DNA of 64,000 nt from JABAQJ01 sp046327745 (GTDB lineage: Bacteria; Gemmatimonadota; Gemmatimonadetes; Gemmatimonadales; Gemmatimonadaceae), in the NCBI GenBank assembly GCA_046327745.1, contig JAXLXV010000016.1, forward strand, positions 1-64,000, read 5' to 3'. The translations under genes and the position numbers were made by a program. The notes under the pieces are model-generated. The model worked only from the letters and a program-made list of their open reading frames with translations, was not told the origin of the DNA and made no database searches. This document shows, piece by piece, positions 45,422 through 54,094 of this stretch (the first letter of the stretch is position 1; every line of letters starts with the position of its first letter).

Positions 45422-45693
45422 ACACTTTGGCGTTGGGAATGAACTGCAGATGAACCCCGTTACGGTGTAGCTGTCGAAGCGTCGTTTTACTAACCTACCG
45501 CTGGATGCCACAGCGCCTAACGCGTGTAATGAACGTCAGTTAAACCATCGCGTTTGCGACGTGGCGCACAGTCGACAGGTCAAATTACAACGTAGGTTAT
45601 CGACGCTCGAACGTGTATCTGCTGGTGACGGGAATTGACCACGCTGCTCCCGTGGTCGTTCGTTGATTTGCAACACCCCCTGCAACGCCACAT
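45422..45693 (+). promoter_or_regulatory. Upstream region of the cytochrome operon (promoter presumed)
   Basis: This 272-base gap is visibly richer in A+T than its surroundings and holds no convincing gene. It must contain the promoter of the operon beginning at 45694, but I could not place -35/-10 boxes with confidence. An 8-bp inverted pair, TAACCTAC at 45491-45498 and GTAGGTTA at 45592-45599, and one copy of the octamer GCCTAACG at 45515 are present. Confidence 0.4.
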
Positions 45694-46680
45694 ATGACGT
45701 CTATCCGAGCCGCTACTCCAGCGGCGCAGCCGGCCACGCCCCAGCGACCGAAATCGTCGCGGTCCGTGGAAGCGTTTTCGGTGCCAGCGCCACGCGCCGC
45801 GCCGCGCCAGCGGCAGGCGCCGAGCAGCGTTCCCGTCATCCTTATCGTCGGGATCCTCGCCGCGGTCAACGCGTGGGGCATTCCGTACTACCTGTCGGAC
45901 CAAGCGGCACGCGTGAGGAATCCGCTGCATGACTGGCTGAAGGCGTCTGGGTACGTTGGCCAAAGCGCCGGGATCCTGGCGCTGATCGTGTTCATTTTCC
46001 TGTGGCTGTATCCGCTGCGCAAGAAGTGGAAGAAGTTGGCCTTCACCGGTTCCATCGGGAAATGGCTGGACGTCCACGTCACCACGGCCATCGGGCTGCC
46101 GTTGCTGCTGACGATTCATGCCGCGTGGCGATCGGACGGCGTGATTGGTCTTGGATTCGACGCCATGCTGGTGGTATGTGCCAGCGGCGTCGTAGGGCGC
46201 TACTTGTACACGCGCATTCCGCGAACGCGCACGGGGGTGGAGCTGACGCGGGATGAAGTGGCCAAGAAGCGAAAGGAGCTGGTCGCCGAAATTGCGGAAG
46301 CCACCGGGCTGACGTCGGCAGCGATTGAGCAGTCGCTGGACGTCGGCAGCGGGGCGCAGGCTGGCGGGGGGGCCTGGTCCGCACTCACACAGCTGGTCAC
46401 GAACGATGTGCGTCGCTGGCGCTTGTCACGCGAACTGCCGAAGCGCTGGGCATCGCTGGCGCCCAATGCCAAGGCCTTGGATCCGCAGCGCATGAAGAAG
46501 GCGGTGCGACTGGCGAGCCGAGAGATCGCCTTGACCCAGCAAAGCAACATGCTGGACGCCACGCACAAGCTCTTCCGGTTTTGGCATGTAGCGCACCGGC
46601 CGTTTGCCCTGACGGCGCTGGTCGCTGTCATCATCCACGTGACGGTCGTCGTCGCCCTCGGATCCACCTGGTTCTATTAG
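45694..46680 (+). CDS. Membrane cytochrome b, first gene of the multiheme operon
   Basis: A 328-residue protein with an unstructured Pro/Ala/Arg N-terminus, a first helix near 46-66, further helices near 88-106, 128-143, 150-170 and 300-323, and a charged soluble insert at about 175-290. His pairs in helices are H128 and H142, and H298, H301 and H315, spaced 13-14 residues as expected for two stacked heme b groups. I read it as the inner-membrane subunit carrying electrons between the cytoplasmic or quinone side and the periplasmic cytochromes encoded downstream. It is not a standard NapC/CymA protein, since it has no CxxCH. The next gene starts 3 bases after its stop. Confidence 0.75.
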   Translation: MTSIRAATPAAQPATPQRPKSSRSVEAFSVPAPRAAPRQRQAPSSVPVILIVGILAAVNAWGIPYYLSDQAARVRNPLHDWLKASGYVGQSAGILALIVFIFLWLYPLRKKWKKLAFTGSIGKWLDVHVTTAIGLPLLLTIHAAWRSDGVIGLGFDAMLVVCASGVVGRYLYTRIPRTRTGVELTRDEVAKKRKELVAEIAEATGLTSAAIEQSLDVGSGAQAGGGAWSALTQLVTNDVRRWRLSRELPKRWASLAPNAKALDPQRMKKAVRLASREIALTQQSNMLDATHKLFRFWHVAHRPFALTALVAVIIHVTVVVALGSTWFY

Positions 46681-46683
46681 TTC

Positions 46684-48138
46684 ATGCAAGCGCTCCTGAC
46701 CACGCTGGGCTTCTTTGCGCTGACTGGATTCTTCATCTGGTTGCACCTGCGCAAAGGGTCGCATGCCTCCAGCACCCCGCAGGCCCCGGCGAAGGCGTCG
46801 GGGCCGCCGTGCGTTCGGTGTAGCGTACCGGTGCCTGCGGGGTCGGCGTTTTGTCCGGGGTGCGGCATTCCGCAGCAGATCTACGAGATCATCGCCGCGC
46901 CAACGGCCGCCGGAGGAGGAGACACCGGTGATCCCGCCGCGGCCAAGGCCTTGGTCCGCGCCGACATGTGCGTCGGCTGCGCGACCTGCGTGGCTGCATG
47001 CCCGGAGCCCGGGGCGATCCTTATGCGCGGCAAGCTGGCGGTGGTGGACAATGCCCTCTGCAAGGGCCATGGCGAGTGCGTCGCGGCCTGTCCCGTTGGC
47101 GCCATCTCCGTGACCACGGGCGCCGCCGTGAACCGGGTCATGGTGCCGCAGCTGGACGGCAACTTCGAATCGAATGTGCCGGGGCTGTACATCGTCGGCG
47201 AACTCGGCGGCCGGGGCCTGATCAAGAACGCGATTAACGAAGGGAAGATTGCGGTCGACTCGATCGCCCGTATCATGCCACCAGACATCGCCCGTCCGAG
47301 TGCCGAAGAAGGGGTCGTGGATGTGGCCATCGTCGGTTCGGGCCCCGCTGGACTGAGCGCTGGCCTGGAGGCGTTGCGGCGCGGCCTCTCGTACGTGGTG
47401 GTCGAACAAGGCTCCCTGTCCGATACCGTCCGCAAGTACCCCCGGCACAAGTTGCTGCTGGCGGAACCGGTCGCGATCCCGCTCTATGGCGACCTGTGGG
47501 TCGCCGACGCCTCCAAGGAGACGTTGCTCGAGGTGTGGGAGACCATCGTGGCCAACACCGGCCTGCAGGTCCAGACCGGACAGAAGGTCGAGCAGGTGCA
47601 ACGCGAGGGCGCGCTCTTTGCCATTCGCACGCCGGAGACAACCTATCGCGCCCGGCGCGTGGTGCTGGCCATGGGACGCCGTGGCACGCCGCGGCGATTG
47701 AATGTGCCGGGCGAAGACCTGGCCAAGGTGTTCTACGACATCGTCGAGATGGAAGCCTTCGAGGGCCGGCGCGTGCTGGTGATTGGCGGCGGTGACTCGG
47801 CGATCGAATCGGCGTTAGGCCTCGCCAACCAGGATGGGGCCCAGGTGCTGTTGTCATACCGCGGCGAGAATTTCACGCGCATCAAGGACCGCAACCGCGA
47901 GAAGATCGACAAGGCCATCGCCAAGCAGCGTGTGAAGGTCATCTTCAAGAGCGAGGTACGCGAGATTCGGGAAGACGTCGTGGTGCTGGACGTCCAGGGC
48001 AACACGACCATCCTGCCAAACGACGACGTCATCATCCGCATCGGTGGCGAGGCACCCTACGCGTTCCTGGAACGCCTCGGGGTGCGTTTGGTGCACAAGG
48101 ACATTCCGGTGCCTCAGGCGCCGGCGCTCGCGGGATGA
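46684..48138 (+). CDS. Membrane-anchored Fe-S/FAD oxidoreductase with zinc-ribbon
   Basis: A 484-residue protein in five parts: a transmembrane helix at 4-21, a CxxC/CxxC zinc ribbon (C43, C46, C57, C60), a ferredoxin-like segment (C96, C99, C102, C106 and C126, C132, C136), a short V-P-G-L-Y-I-V-G-E flavoprotein segment, and a thioredoxin-reductase/YpdA-like fold with FAD motif G-S-G-P-A-G near 218-223 and NAD(P)H motif V-I-G-G-G-D-S-A near 364-371. Basic residues after the helix place the domains in the cytoplasm. It likely moves electrons between NAD(P)H and the cytochrome b. One position of the second Fe-S motif is His129 instead of Cys. Confidence 0.82.
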   Translation: MQALLTTLGFFALTGFFIWLHLRKGSHASSTPQAPAKASGPPCVRCSVPVPAGSAFCPGCGIPQQIYEIIAAPTAAGGGDTGDPAAAKALVRADMCVGCATCVAACPEPGAILMRGKLAVVDNALCKGHGECVAACPVGAISVTTGAAVNRVMVPQLDGNFESNVPGLYIVGELGGRGLIKNAINEGKIAVDSIARIMPPDIARPSAEEGVVDVAIVGSGPAGLSAGLEALRRGLSYVVVEQGSLSDTVRKYPRHKLLLAEPVAIPLYGDLWVADASKETLLEVWETIVANTGLQVQTGQKVEQVQREGALFAIRTPETTYRARRVVLAMGRRGTPRRLNVPGEDLAKVFYDIVEMEAFEGRRVLVIGGGDSAIESALGLANQDGAQVLLSYRGENFTRIKDRNREKIDKAIAKQRVKVIFKSEVREIREDVVVLDVQGNTTILPNDDVIIRIGGEAPYAFLERLGVRLVHKDIPVPQAPALAG

Positions 48139-50177
48139 CGGCGCATGCATCCCGCTGGTCGGATCGCTTCGCGCGCGCATGGTGGGTGGGCCTGGCCATG
48201 AGCGTCGCGGCGTTTCTCCCAGGTCGCCTCCGGGCGCAGATCTCGCCCGGCCCACTCGCTCGCGCGCATGCCGAGTTCGAGGGGGCAACGAATTGCATCC
48301 AGTGTCATGGACTCAAGCGCGAGCCGATGTCCCAGATGTGTCTGGCCTGTCACAAAGAAATCGCCTGGCTCATCGAAAAGAACCGTGGCTACCATCCGAA
48401 GGAAGTGAAGGTCGCCAAGAAGGAATGCGCATCGTGCCATCCGGATCATGCCGGCACGGGATTCAAGATGATCGATTGGCCTGACGGATCGGCCGAAAAA
48501 TTCGATCATAAGAAGGCCGGTTGGCTGCTGGAGGGAAAGCACGCTGAGACAAAGTGCGAGAAGTGCCACACAACAAAGTTCCGCACCGGACCAGCTGCAA
48601 CGCTCTCCAAGCGCAAGAATAGCGCGGGATGGGTGGGGCTGGAGACGGACTGCATCTCCTGTCACAAGACTGACGACGTTCACAAGGGCGACCTGAAAGA
48701 CCGCTGCGAGTCCTGCCACGACGCCAAGGACTGGACGCATGCGCCCAAGTTCGACCACGACAAGAGCGACTACCCGCTCACCGGAAAGCACACGGATGTG
48801 GAGTGCGACAAGTGCCACATCACGCCCAAGCTGCCGGTCCGCCAGAACGCCGACGGTGAGCGTGTGGGCACCTTCAAGCCCGTGCCGTTCAAGGAGTGCT
48901 CATCGTGCCACGCCGATCCGCACAAGGGCAGCCTTGGGGCCAAGTGCAGCGACTGTCACGTGACCCGAGGATTTCAGATCATCGACAAGAGCGGCTTCAA
49001 TCATCAAGTCACGAAGTATCCATTGCGCGGCAAGCACGTGTCGGTGACCTGCGAAAAATGCCACGGGGCGAATCTGGCCAAGAAGACGATGCCGTTCGCC
49101 CGGTGCATCGACTGCCACACCGACACGCACAAGGGTGAGGCGACGCTGGTAGGGAAGTCCGTCGACTGCGCGTCGTGCCACAAGGTCGAGGGCTTTGCTC
49201 CATCGACCTACACGGTGGCCCAGCATCAGACGGCCAAGTACCCGTTGCAAGGGAAGCACGCCACCGTAAAGTGCGCGCTCTGCCACACACCGGTCAGCAC
49301 GGCACCAGGTGTCCAGCGCATCGCTCGAATCCGCGTGGAGTCCTCGAAGTGTTCGAGCTGTCACCAGGATGCCCATGGTGGCGAGACCGCCGCGCGCCCG
49401 GATGGCGGTCTCTGCGAGAGTTGTCATGCGGTGGCCGCCTTTGCGCCGAGCACGTTCGACGTGAAGGCGCACGCTTCGCTGGCCGTGACCCTGGAAGGGC
49501 GACATGGCCAAGTGCCGTGCGCCGCGTGCCATGGTCCGACTCGTCCTGGCCTGTCGACGCTGACGGCACCGGCTGCACGCAAGGCGAAGCTGACGCTCAA
49601 GCTCAAGGAAAAGACATGCGACGGATGTCACGTGGACCCGCATGCCGGCCGCTACAGCTCCAAGGGATCCGTGGCGGTGGCGAACGGCTGTGCGACCTGC
49701 CATAACGCCGTCGCGTGGCGTCCCTCCACGTTGACGCTGGCGGTTCACGCTACGTTCACGTACGCGTTGGACGGCGGTCATCGCACCGTGCCGTGTGTGG
49801 CCTGCCATGATGAAATGAAGGTGAAGCCGGCAGCCGCGACGTTGCTGCAGACCGCGCGCGGGGTTGCCTCATTGCCATTTTCAACCAAACGCGGCACCAC
49901 CTGCGTCACCTGTCACGAGAATCCGCACGGCGACCAATTCGCCCACCGGAAGGACAAGGGCGTGTGCGAAGGATGTCACGCGGTCGAGGCGTTTGTGCCG
50001 GCCGTCAGATTCAATCACGATAAAGACGCCGCGTTCGCGCTGGCGGGAGCGCATGCGAAGGTTCCGTGTGCGTCCTGTCACAAGGTGAACGCCGCCGATC
50101 GTCGTATACTGTACCGGCCACTCTCCAGCAAGTGCGAGAGCTGCCATGCCGGTACTCTGCCGAAGGGAGACGCATGA
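48135..50177 (+). CDS. Exported 23-heme c-type cytochrome
   Basis: A 680-residue protein with a signal peptide (W-W-V-G-L-A-M-S-V-A-A-F-L, cleavage near L-R-A-Q). I count 23 CxxCH motifs spread over the whole chain, one per 30 residues. Seven copies of a module recur, with a His in F-D-H or similar, then G-K-H, then x4-C-x2-C-H, for example F-D-H-D-K-S-D-Y-P-L-T-G-K-H. The same module builds the next protein. The extra His residues would serve as distal ligands. It most likely fills the periplasmic position between the inner-membrane cytochrome b and the outer membrane. The start overlaps the previous stop by four bases. Confidence 0.93.
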   Translation: MTAHASRWSDRFARAWWVGLAMSVAAFLPGRLRAQISPGPLARAHAEFEGATNCIQCHGLKREPMSQMCLACHKEIAWLIEKNRGYHPKEVKVAKKECASCHPDHAGTGFKMIDWPDGSAEKFDHKKAGWLLEGKHAETKCEKCHTTKFRTGPAATLSKRKNSAGWVGLETDCISCHKTDDVHKGDLKDRCESCHDAKDWTHAPKFDHDKSDYPLTGKHTDVECDKCHITPKLPVRQNADGERVGTFKPVPFKECSSCHADPHKGSLGAKCSDCHVTRGFQIIDKSGFNHQVTKYPLRGKHVSVTCEKCHGANLAKKTMPFARCIDCHTDTHKGEATLVGKSVDCASCHKVEGFAPSTYTVAQHQTAKYPLQGKHATVKCALCHTPVSTAPGVQRIARIRVESSKCSSCHQDAHGGETAARPDGGLCESCHAVAAFAPSTFDVKAHASLAVTLEGRHGQVPCAACHGPTRPGLSTLTAPAARKAKLTLKLKEKTCDGCHVDPHAGRYSSKGSVAVANGCATCHNAVAWRPSTLTLAVHATFTYALDGGHRTVPCVACHDEMKVKPAAATLLQTARGVASLPFSTKRGTTCVTCHENPHGDQFAHRKDKGVCEGCHAVEAFVPAVRFNHDKDAAFALAGAHAKVPCASCHKVNAADRRILYRPLSSKCESCHAGTLPKGDA

Positions 50178-53100
50178 CTCGCCCGCGCCTGCCGTTCATC
50201 CTGCTTTCATTCTTACTCTGGCCGCTGCACCTGACGGCCCAGCAGGGCGCTGGAGTTCCTACGCGCACAATCAATCCGCACGGAACGTCGGTGCGCGAGA
50301 CCTGCAGCGCGTGTCACGGCCCGAATAGCTGGACGCCGGCTCGGATTACCAAAGAGTTCCGTCACGCCGAGAACACGTTTCCGCTGATTGGCGCGCACGC
50401 CACCGCCGCCTGCACCAGCTGCCACACGTCCTTGAATTTCACCACGGCGGTCAAGAGCTGCGCAAACTGCCACAGCGACATCCATAAAGGAGAGCTTGGG
50501 GCCGACTGCGCCCGGTGTCACACGCCGCGCTCGTTTACCGATCGCGCGACGATGACGCGCATGCACCAGCTGACGCGCTTCCCCTTGCGGGGCGGGCACG
50601 CTACGGTGGCGTGCGAATCGTGTCACCCAGCGACTCGTTCCGGCCAGCCACAGTTCCTGCGCGCCAACACGACGTGCATGAGCTGCCACGCGACCACCTT
50701 CCGGCAGACGACGTCACCGCCGCACGTGGAACCAGCCTTCTCGCCCAATTGTACGGTCTGTCACACGACCACGACGTGGGCGGGTGGCAAGTTCGACCAT
50801 GCGCTGACGTTGTTTGCGCTGACGGGATCGCACACCAAGGCCCGCTGCGCGGACTGCCACGCCGACAAGGTCTACCACGGCAAGAACATGGAGTGCGTCT
50901 CGTGCCACCAGAAGGATTACAATGGCACCCTCAATCCGCCGCACTCGCAAGGCTTCCCAACGACCTGTACGACCTGCCACAACACGGTGCGCTGGCAGGA
51001 TGCGACGTTCGATCACTCGCAGATGACCCGGTTCGCGCTGACCGGCGCCCACCGGACGCTGGCGTGCGTGAACTGTCACGGGGACAAGACCTACAAGGGC
51101 CGCAGCATGGAGTGCGTCTCCTGTCACCAGGGGACCTATGACAAGACGGTGTCGCCGAAGCACTCGGCGGCCGGCTTCAACACCGCCTGCGCCGCCTGTC
51201 ACACGACCGTTCAATGGAAGGGCGCTCCGTTCGATCACAACACCGCGACGCAGTTCGCCCTGACGGGCGCCCACCGGGCGGCCACGTGCGACCAGTGTCA
51301 CGCGGACAACGTGTTCAAGGGCAAGCCCATGACGTGCGTGTCCTGCCACCAGACGGACTACAACACGTCGAAGATTCCCCCGCATGCGGCCGCCGCGTTC
51401 CCGACCACGTGCCAAAGCTGCCATACCACGACGCAGTGGAAGGGCGCTGCCTTTGACCACAACACCACAAAGTTTGCCCTGACGGGTGCCCACAAGGCCG
51501 CCCTGTGCATGGACTGCCATTCGGACAACGTCTTCAAGGGCAAGCCCATGACCTGTGTGTCGTGCCACCAGGCCGACTACAATGCCGCGAAGATCCCGCC
51601 ACACGGCGCTGCTGGCTTCTCCACCGTGTGTCAGTCGTGCCACACGACCGTCCAGTGGCAAGGGGCCAAGTTCGATCATACCGCCACCAAGTTCCCGTTG
51701 ACTGGCTCGCACGTGACCGTGACGTGCGCGACCTGTCACAGCGACGGCGTCTATGTCGGCAAGCCAACGGCGTGCGAGTCGTGCCACCTGACCAAGTACA
51801 ACGCGACCACCAACCCGAACCACAAGACGGCGGGATTCCCGACATCCTGCATCGGATGCCACAACACCACCGACTGGGTTGGTACGCCATTCGATCACGC
51901 GAAGACGAACTTCCCGCTCACCGGCGCGCATAAGGCCGCCCTCTGCAATGACTGCCACAGTGATGGCGTGTACAAGGGCAAGCCGACGGCCTGCGTGTCG
52001 TGTCACCAGACGGAGTACAACAACACCAAGAACCCGCCGCACGCCTCGACGGGATTCTCCACCACCTGCCAGACCTGCCACAACACGACGCAGTGGACGG
52101 GCGCCGTGTTCAATCACAGCAACACCCAGTTCCCGCTGACCGGGGCGCACATCGCCGCGACCTGCAACGCCTGTCACTCGGACGGCGTGTTCAAGGGCAA
52201 GCCGACGGTCTGCTCTGCCTGCCACCTGAACGACTACAACTCGGCGGCCTCGCCCAATCACAAGGCGTCGGGCTTCCCGATGTCGTGCGAGACGTGCCAC
52301 ACGACGACGGCTTGGAAAGGAGCGCCGTTCGACCACAGCAAGACGCTGTTCCCACTGACCGGCGCGCACTTGGCCGCCACGTGCAACGATTGTCATAGCG
52401 ATGGCGTGTACAAGGGCAAGCCGACGGCCTGCGTTTCCTGTCACCAGACCGACTACAACGGCACGAAGAATCCACCGCACGCCGCAGCTGGCTTCTCCAC
52501 GCTCTGCCAGAGTTGCCACACCACCACGCAGTGGAAAGGCGGGACCTTCGACCACAATGCGACGAAGTTCCCGCTCACCGGCGGGCACTTGGCGGCGACC
52601 TGTCTGGATTGCCACGGCGATGGCGTCTACAAGGGCAAGTCGATGGTCTGCTCCTCATGCCACATGCCGGACTACAACGCGACCGTATCACCGAACCACA
52701 AGGCATCCGGCTTCCCGACGACGTGCGAGACCTGTCACACGACGACGGCGTGGAAGGGGGCACCGTTTGATCACAGCAAGACCCTGTTCCCGCTGACGGG
52801 CGCACACCTGTCCGCCACCTGCAACGATTGTCATAGTGACGGCGTGTACAAGGGCAAGCCGACGGCTTGCGTCTCGTGTCACCAGACCGACTACAACGGG
52901 ACCACGAACCCGCCGCATGCGGCCGCCGGATTCTCCACGCTGTGCCAGACCTGCCACACCACGACGCAGTGGAAGGGCGGCACGTTCGACCACTCCAAGA
53001 CACTCTTCCCGTTGACTGGGAAGCACACGACGGCCACCTGTCTGGACTGCCACGGTGACGGCGTATACAAGGGCAAGTCCATGCTGTGCATTTCGTGCCA

Positions 53101-54094
53101 CCAGACGGAGTGGAACCAGACGACCAAGCCGAATCACGTGCAGTCCGGGTTCCCGACAACCTGCGAAACGTGCCATACCACCACCCAGTGGTTAGGCGCC
53201 GTCTTCAATCACAACACCACCAAGTTCCCGCTGACCGGCGCGCACCTGGCGGCCACCTGCATGGATTGCCACTCCGACGGGGTGTACAAAGGCAAACCGA
53301 CCGCCTGCGTCTCCTGCCATCAGGCGGACTACAACGCAACCACCAATCCGCCGCACGCCACGGCCGGCTTCCCCACGTTGTGCGATCAGTGTCATACCAC
53401 GGTGAAGTGGCTCGGCGCGGTGTTCGACCACAGCAAGACGCTCTTCCCGCTGACGGGCTCGCACCTGGCGGCCACGTGCCAGGACTGCCACGGTGACGGC
53501 GTCTACAAGGGAAAGCCGACCACCTGCGTCTCCTGTCACCAGACTGAGTACAACGCCTCGACGAACCCGCACCACATTCCGGCCGGCTTCTCCACGCTAT
53601 GCCAGAGCTGCCATAACACGACCAAGTGGCCGGGGGCGCCGTACGATCACACCAAGAACACGAGCTTCCCGCTCACCGGCGCCCACATCGGGCAGCAGTG
53701 CATCGCCTGTCATGCGAGCAAGGTGTACAACGGCCTGCCGACCACCTGCGTCTCGTGTCACTTGACGGACTACAACAACACGACGAGTCCCAAGCATAGT
53801 ACCAGCGGATTCCCGACCACGTGTCAGGACTGCCACAACACCACGCAGTGGCTGGGCGCCACGTTCGATCACGACAAGGCATACTTCCCGATCTATTCCG
53901 GCAAGCACCAAGGCAAGTGGTCTCGCTGCTCGGATTGTCACGTGAACGCCAATAACTACCAGGTGTTCGAGTGCATCCTGTGCCACGAGCACAGTAACAA
54001 GTCGAAGGTGGACGCCGATCACCGGGGCAAGAACGGGTATCAGTACAACAGCGCCGCGTGTTACTCGTGCCATCCCACCGGCCGGGCGAATTGA
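50174..54094 (+). CDS. Giant exported 52-heme c-type cytochrome built of 73-residue tri-heme repeats
   Basis: A 1306-residue protein. ATG 50174 overlaps the previous stop (ATGA) after an AAGGGAGA site and gives a signal peptide (L-P-F-I-L-L-S-F-L-L-W-P, cleavage near L-T-A-Q). I count 52 CxxCH motifs: seven in the first 200 residues, then fifteen units of three. Each unit reads W-x-G-x-x-F-D-H, L-T-G-A-H, C-x2-C-H, Y-K-G-K, C-V-S-C-H, N-P-P-H and C-x2-C-H, so three conserved non-motif His accompany three hemes and imply bis-His ligation. Unit 15 is divergent and caps the array. Long repeated multiheme chains of this kind act as electron conduits or filaments; assembly is inferred, not shown. 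Confidence 0.95.
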   Translation: MTRPRLPFILLSFLLWPLHLTAQQGAGVPTRTINPHGTSVRETCSACHGPNSWTPARITKEFRHAENTFPLIGAHATAACTSCHTSLNFTTAVKSCANCHSDIHKGELGADCARCHTPRSFTDRATMTRMHQLTRFPLRGGHATVACESCHPATRSGQPQFLRANTTCMSCHATTFRQTTSPPHVEPAFSPNCTVCHTTTTWAGGKFDHALTLFALTGSHTKARCADCHADKVYHGKNMECVSCHQKDYNGTLNPPHSQGFPTTCTTCHNTVRWQDATFDHSQMTRFALTGAHRTLACVNCHGDKTYKGRSMECVSCHQGTYDKTVSPKHSAAGFNTACAACHTTVQWKGAPFDHNTATQFALTGAHRAATCDQCHADNVFKGKPMTCVSCHQTDYNTSKIPPHAAAAFPTTCQSCHTTTQWKGAAFDHNTTKFALTGAHKAALCMDCHSDNVFKGKPMTCVSCHQADYNAAKIPPHGAAGFSTVCQSCHTTVQWQGAKFDHTATKFPLTGSHVTVTCATCHSDGVYVGKPTACESCHLTKYNATTNPNHKTAGFPTSCIGCHNTTDWVGTPFDHAKTNFPLTGAHKAALCNDCHSDGVYKGKPTACVSCHQTEYNNTKNPPHASTGFSTTCQTCHNTTQWTGAVFNHSNTQFPLTGAHIAATCNACHSDGVFKGKPTVCSACHLNDYNSAASPNHKASGFPMSCETCHTTTAWKGAPFDHSKTLFPLTGAHLAATCNDCHSDGVYKGKPTACVSCHQTDYNGTKNPPHAAAGFSTLCQSCHTTTQWKGGTFDHNATKFPLTGGHLAATCLDCHGDGVYKGKSMVCSSCHMPDYNATVSPNHKASGFPTTCETCHTTTAWKGAPFDHSKTLFPLTGAHLSATCNDCHSDGVYKGKPTACVSCHQTDYNGTTNPPHAAAGFSTLCQTCHTTTQWKGGTFDHSKTLFPLTGKHTTATCLDCHGDGVYKGKSMLCISCHQTEWNQTTKPNHVQSGFPTTCETCHTTTQWLGAVFNHNTTKFPLTGAHLAATCMDCHSDGVYKGKPTACVSCHQADYNATTNPPHATAGFPTLCDQCHTTVKWLGAVFDHSKTLFPLTGSHLAATCQDCHGDGVYKGKPTTCVSCHQTEYNASTNPHHIPAGFSTLCQSCHNTTKWPGAPYDHTKNTSFPLTGAHIGQQCIACHASKVYNGLPTTCVSCHLTDYNNTTSPKHSTSGFPTTCQDCHNTTQWLGATFDHDKAYFPIYSGKHQGKWSRCSDCHVNANNYQVFECILCHEHSNKSKVDADHRGKNGYQYNSAACYSCHPTGRAN
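50765..54058 (+). repeat. Coding tandem repeat, fifteen units of about 219 bp
   Basis: Unit starts (first codon after the third CxxCH of the previous unit) are 50765, 50981, 51203, 51425, 51644, 51863, 52082, 52301, 52520, 52739, 52958, 53177, 53396, 53615 and 53837. Ten consecutive spacings from 51425 are exactly 219 bases; the others are 216 or 222, always a multiple of three. The repeat lies inside the 52-heme cytochrome gene. Confidence 0.95.

Noticed and set aside
48900..49808. Open frame of 302 codons on the minus strand inside the 23-heme gene
   Set aside because: It is an antisense shadow of the CxxCH-rich gene in high-G+C DNA.
50714..52615. Long open frame of 633 codons on the minus strand inside the 52-heme gene
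   Set aside because: It is the antisense shadow of the repeated cytochrome codons; it repeats with the same period and has no family features.
50765..54058. Possible CRISPR-like array because of regular repeats
   Set aside because: Units are 219 bp, in frame, without spacers, and encode heme motifs.
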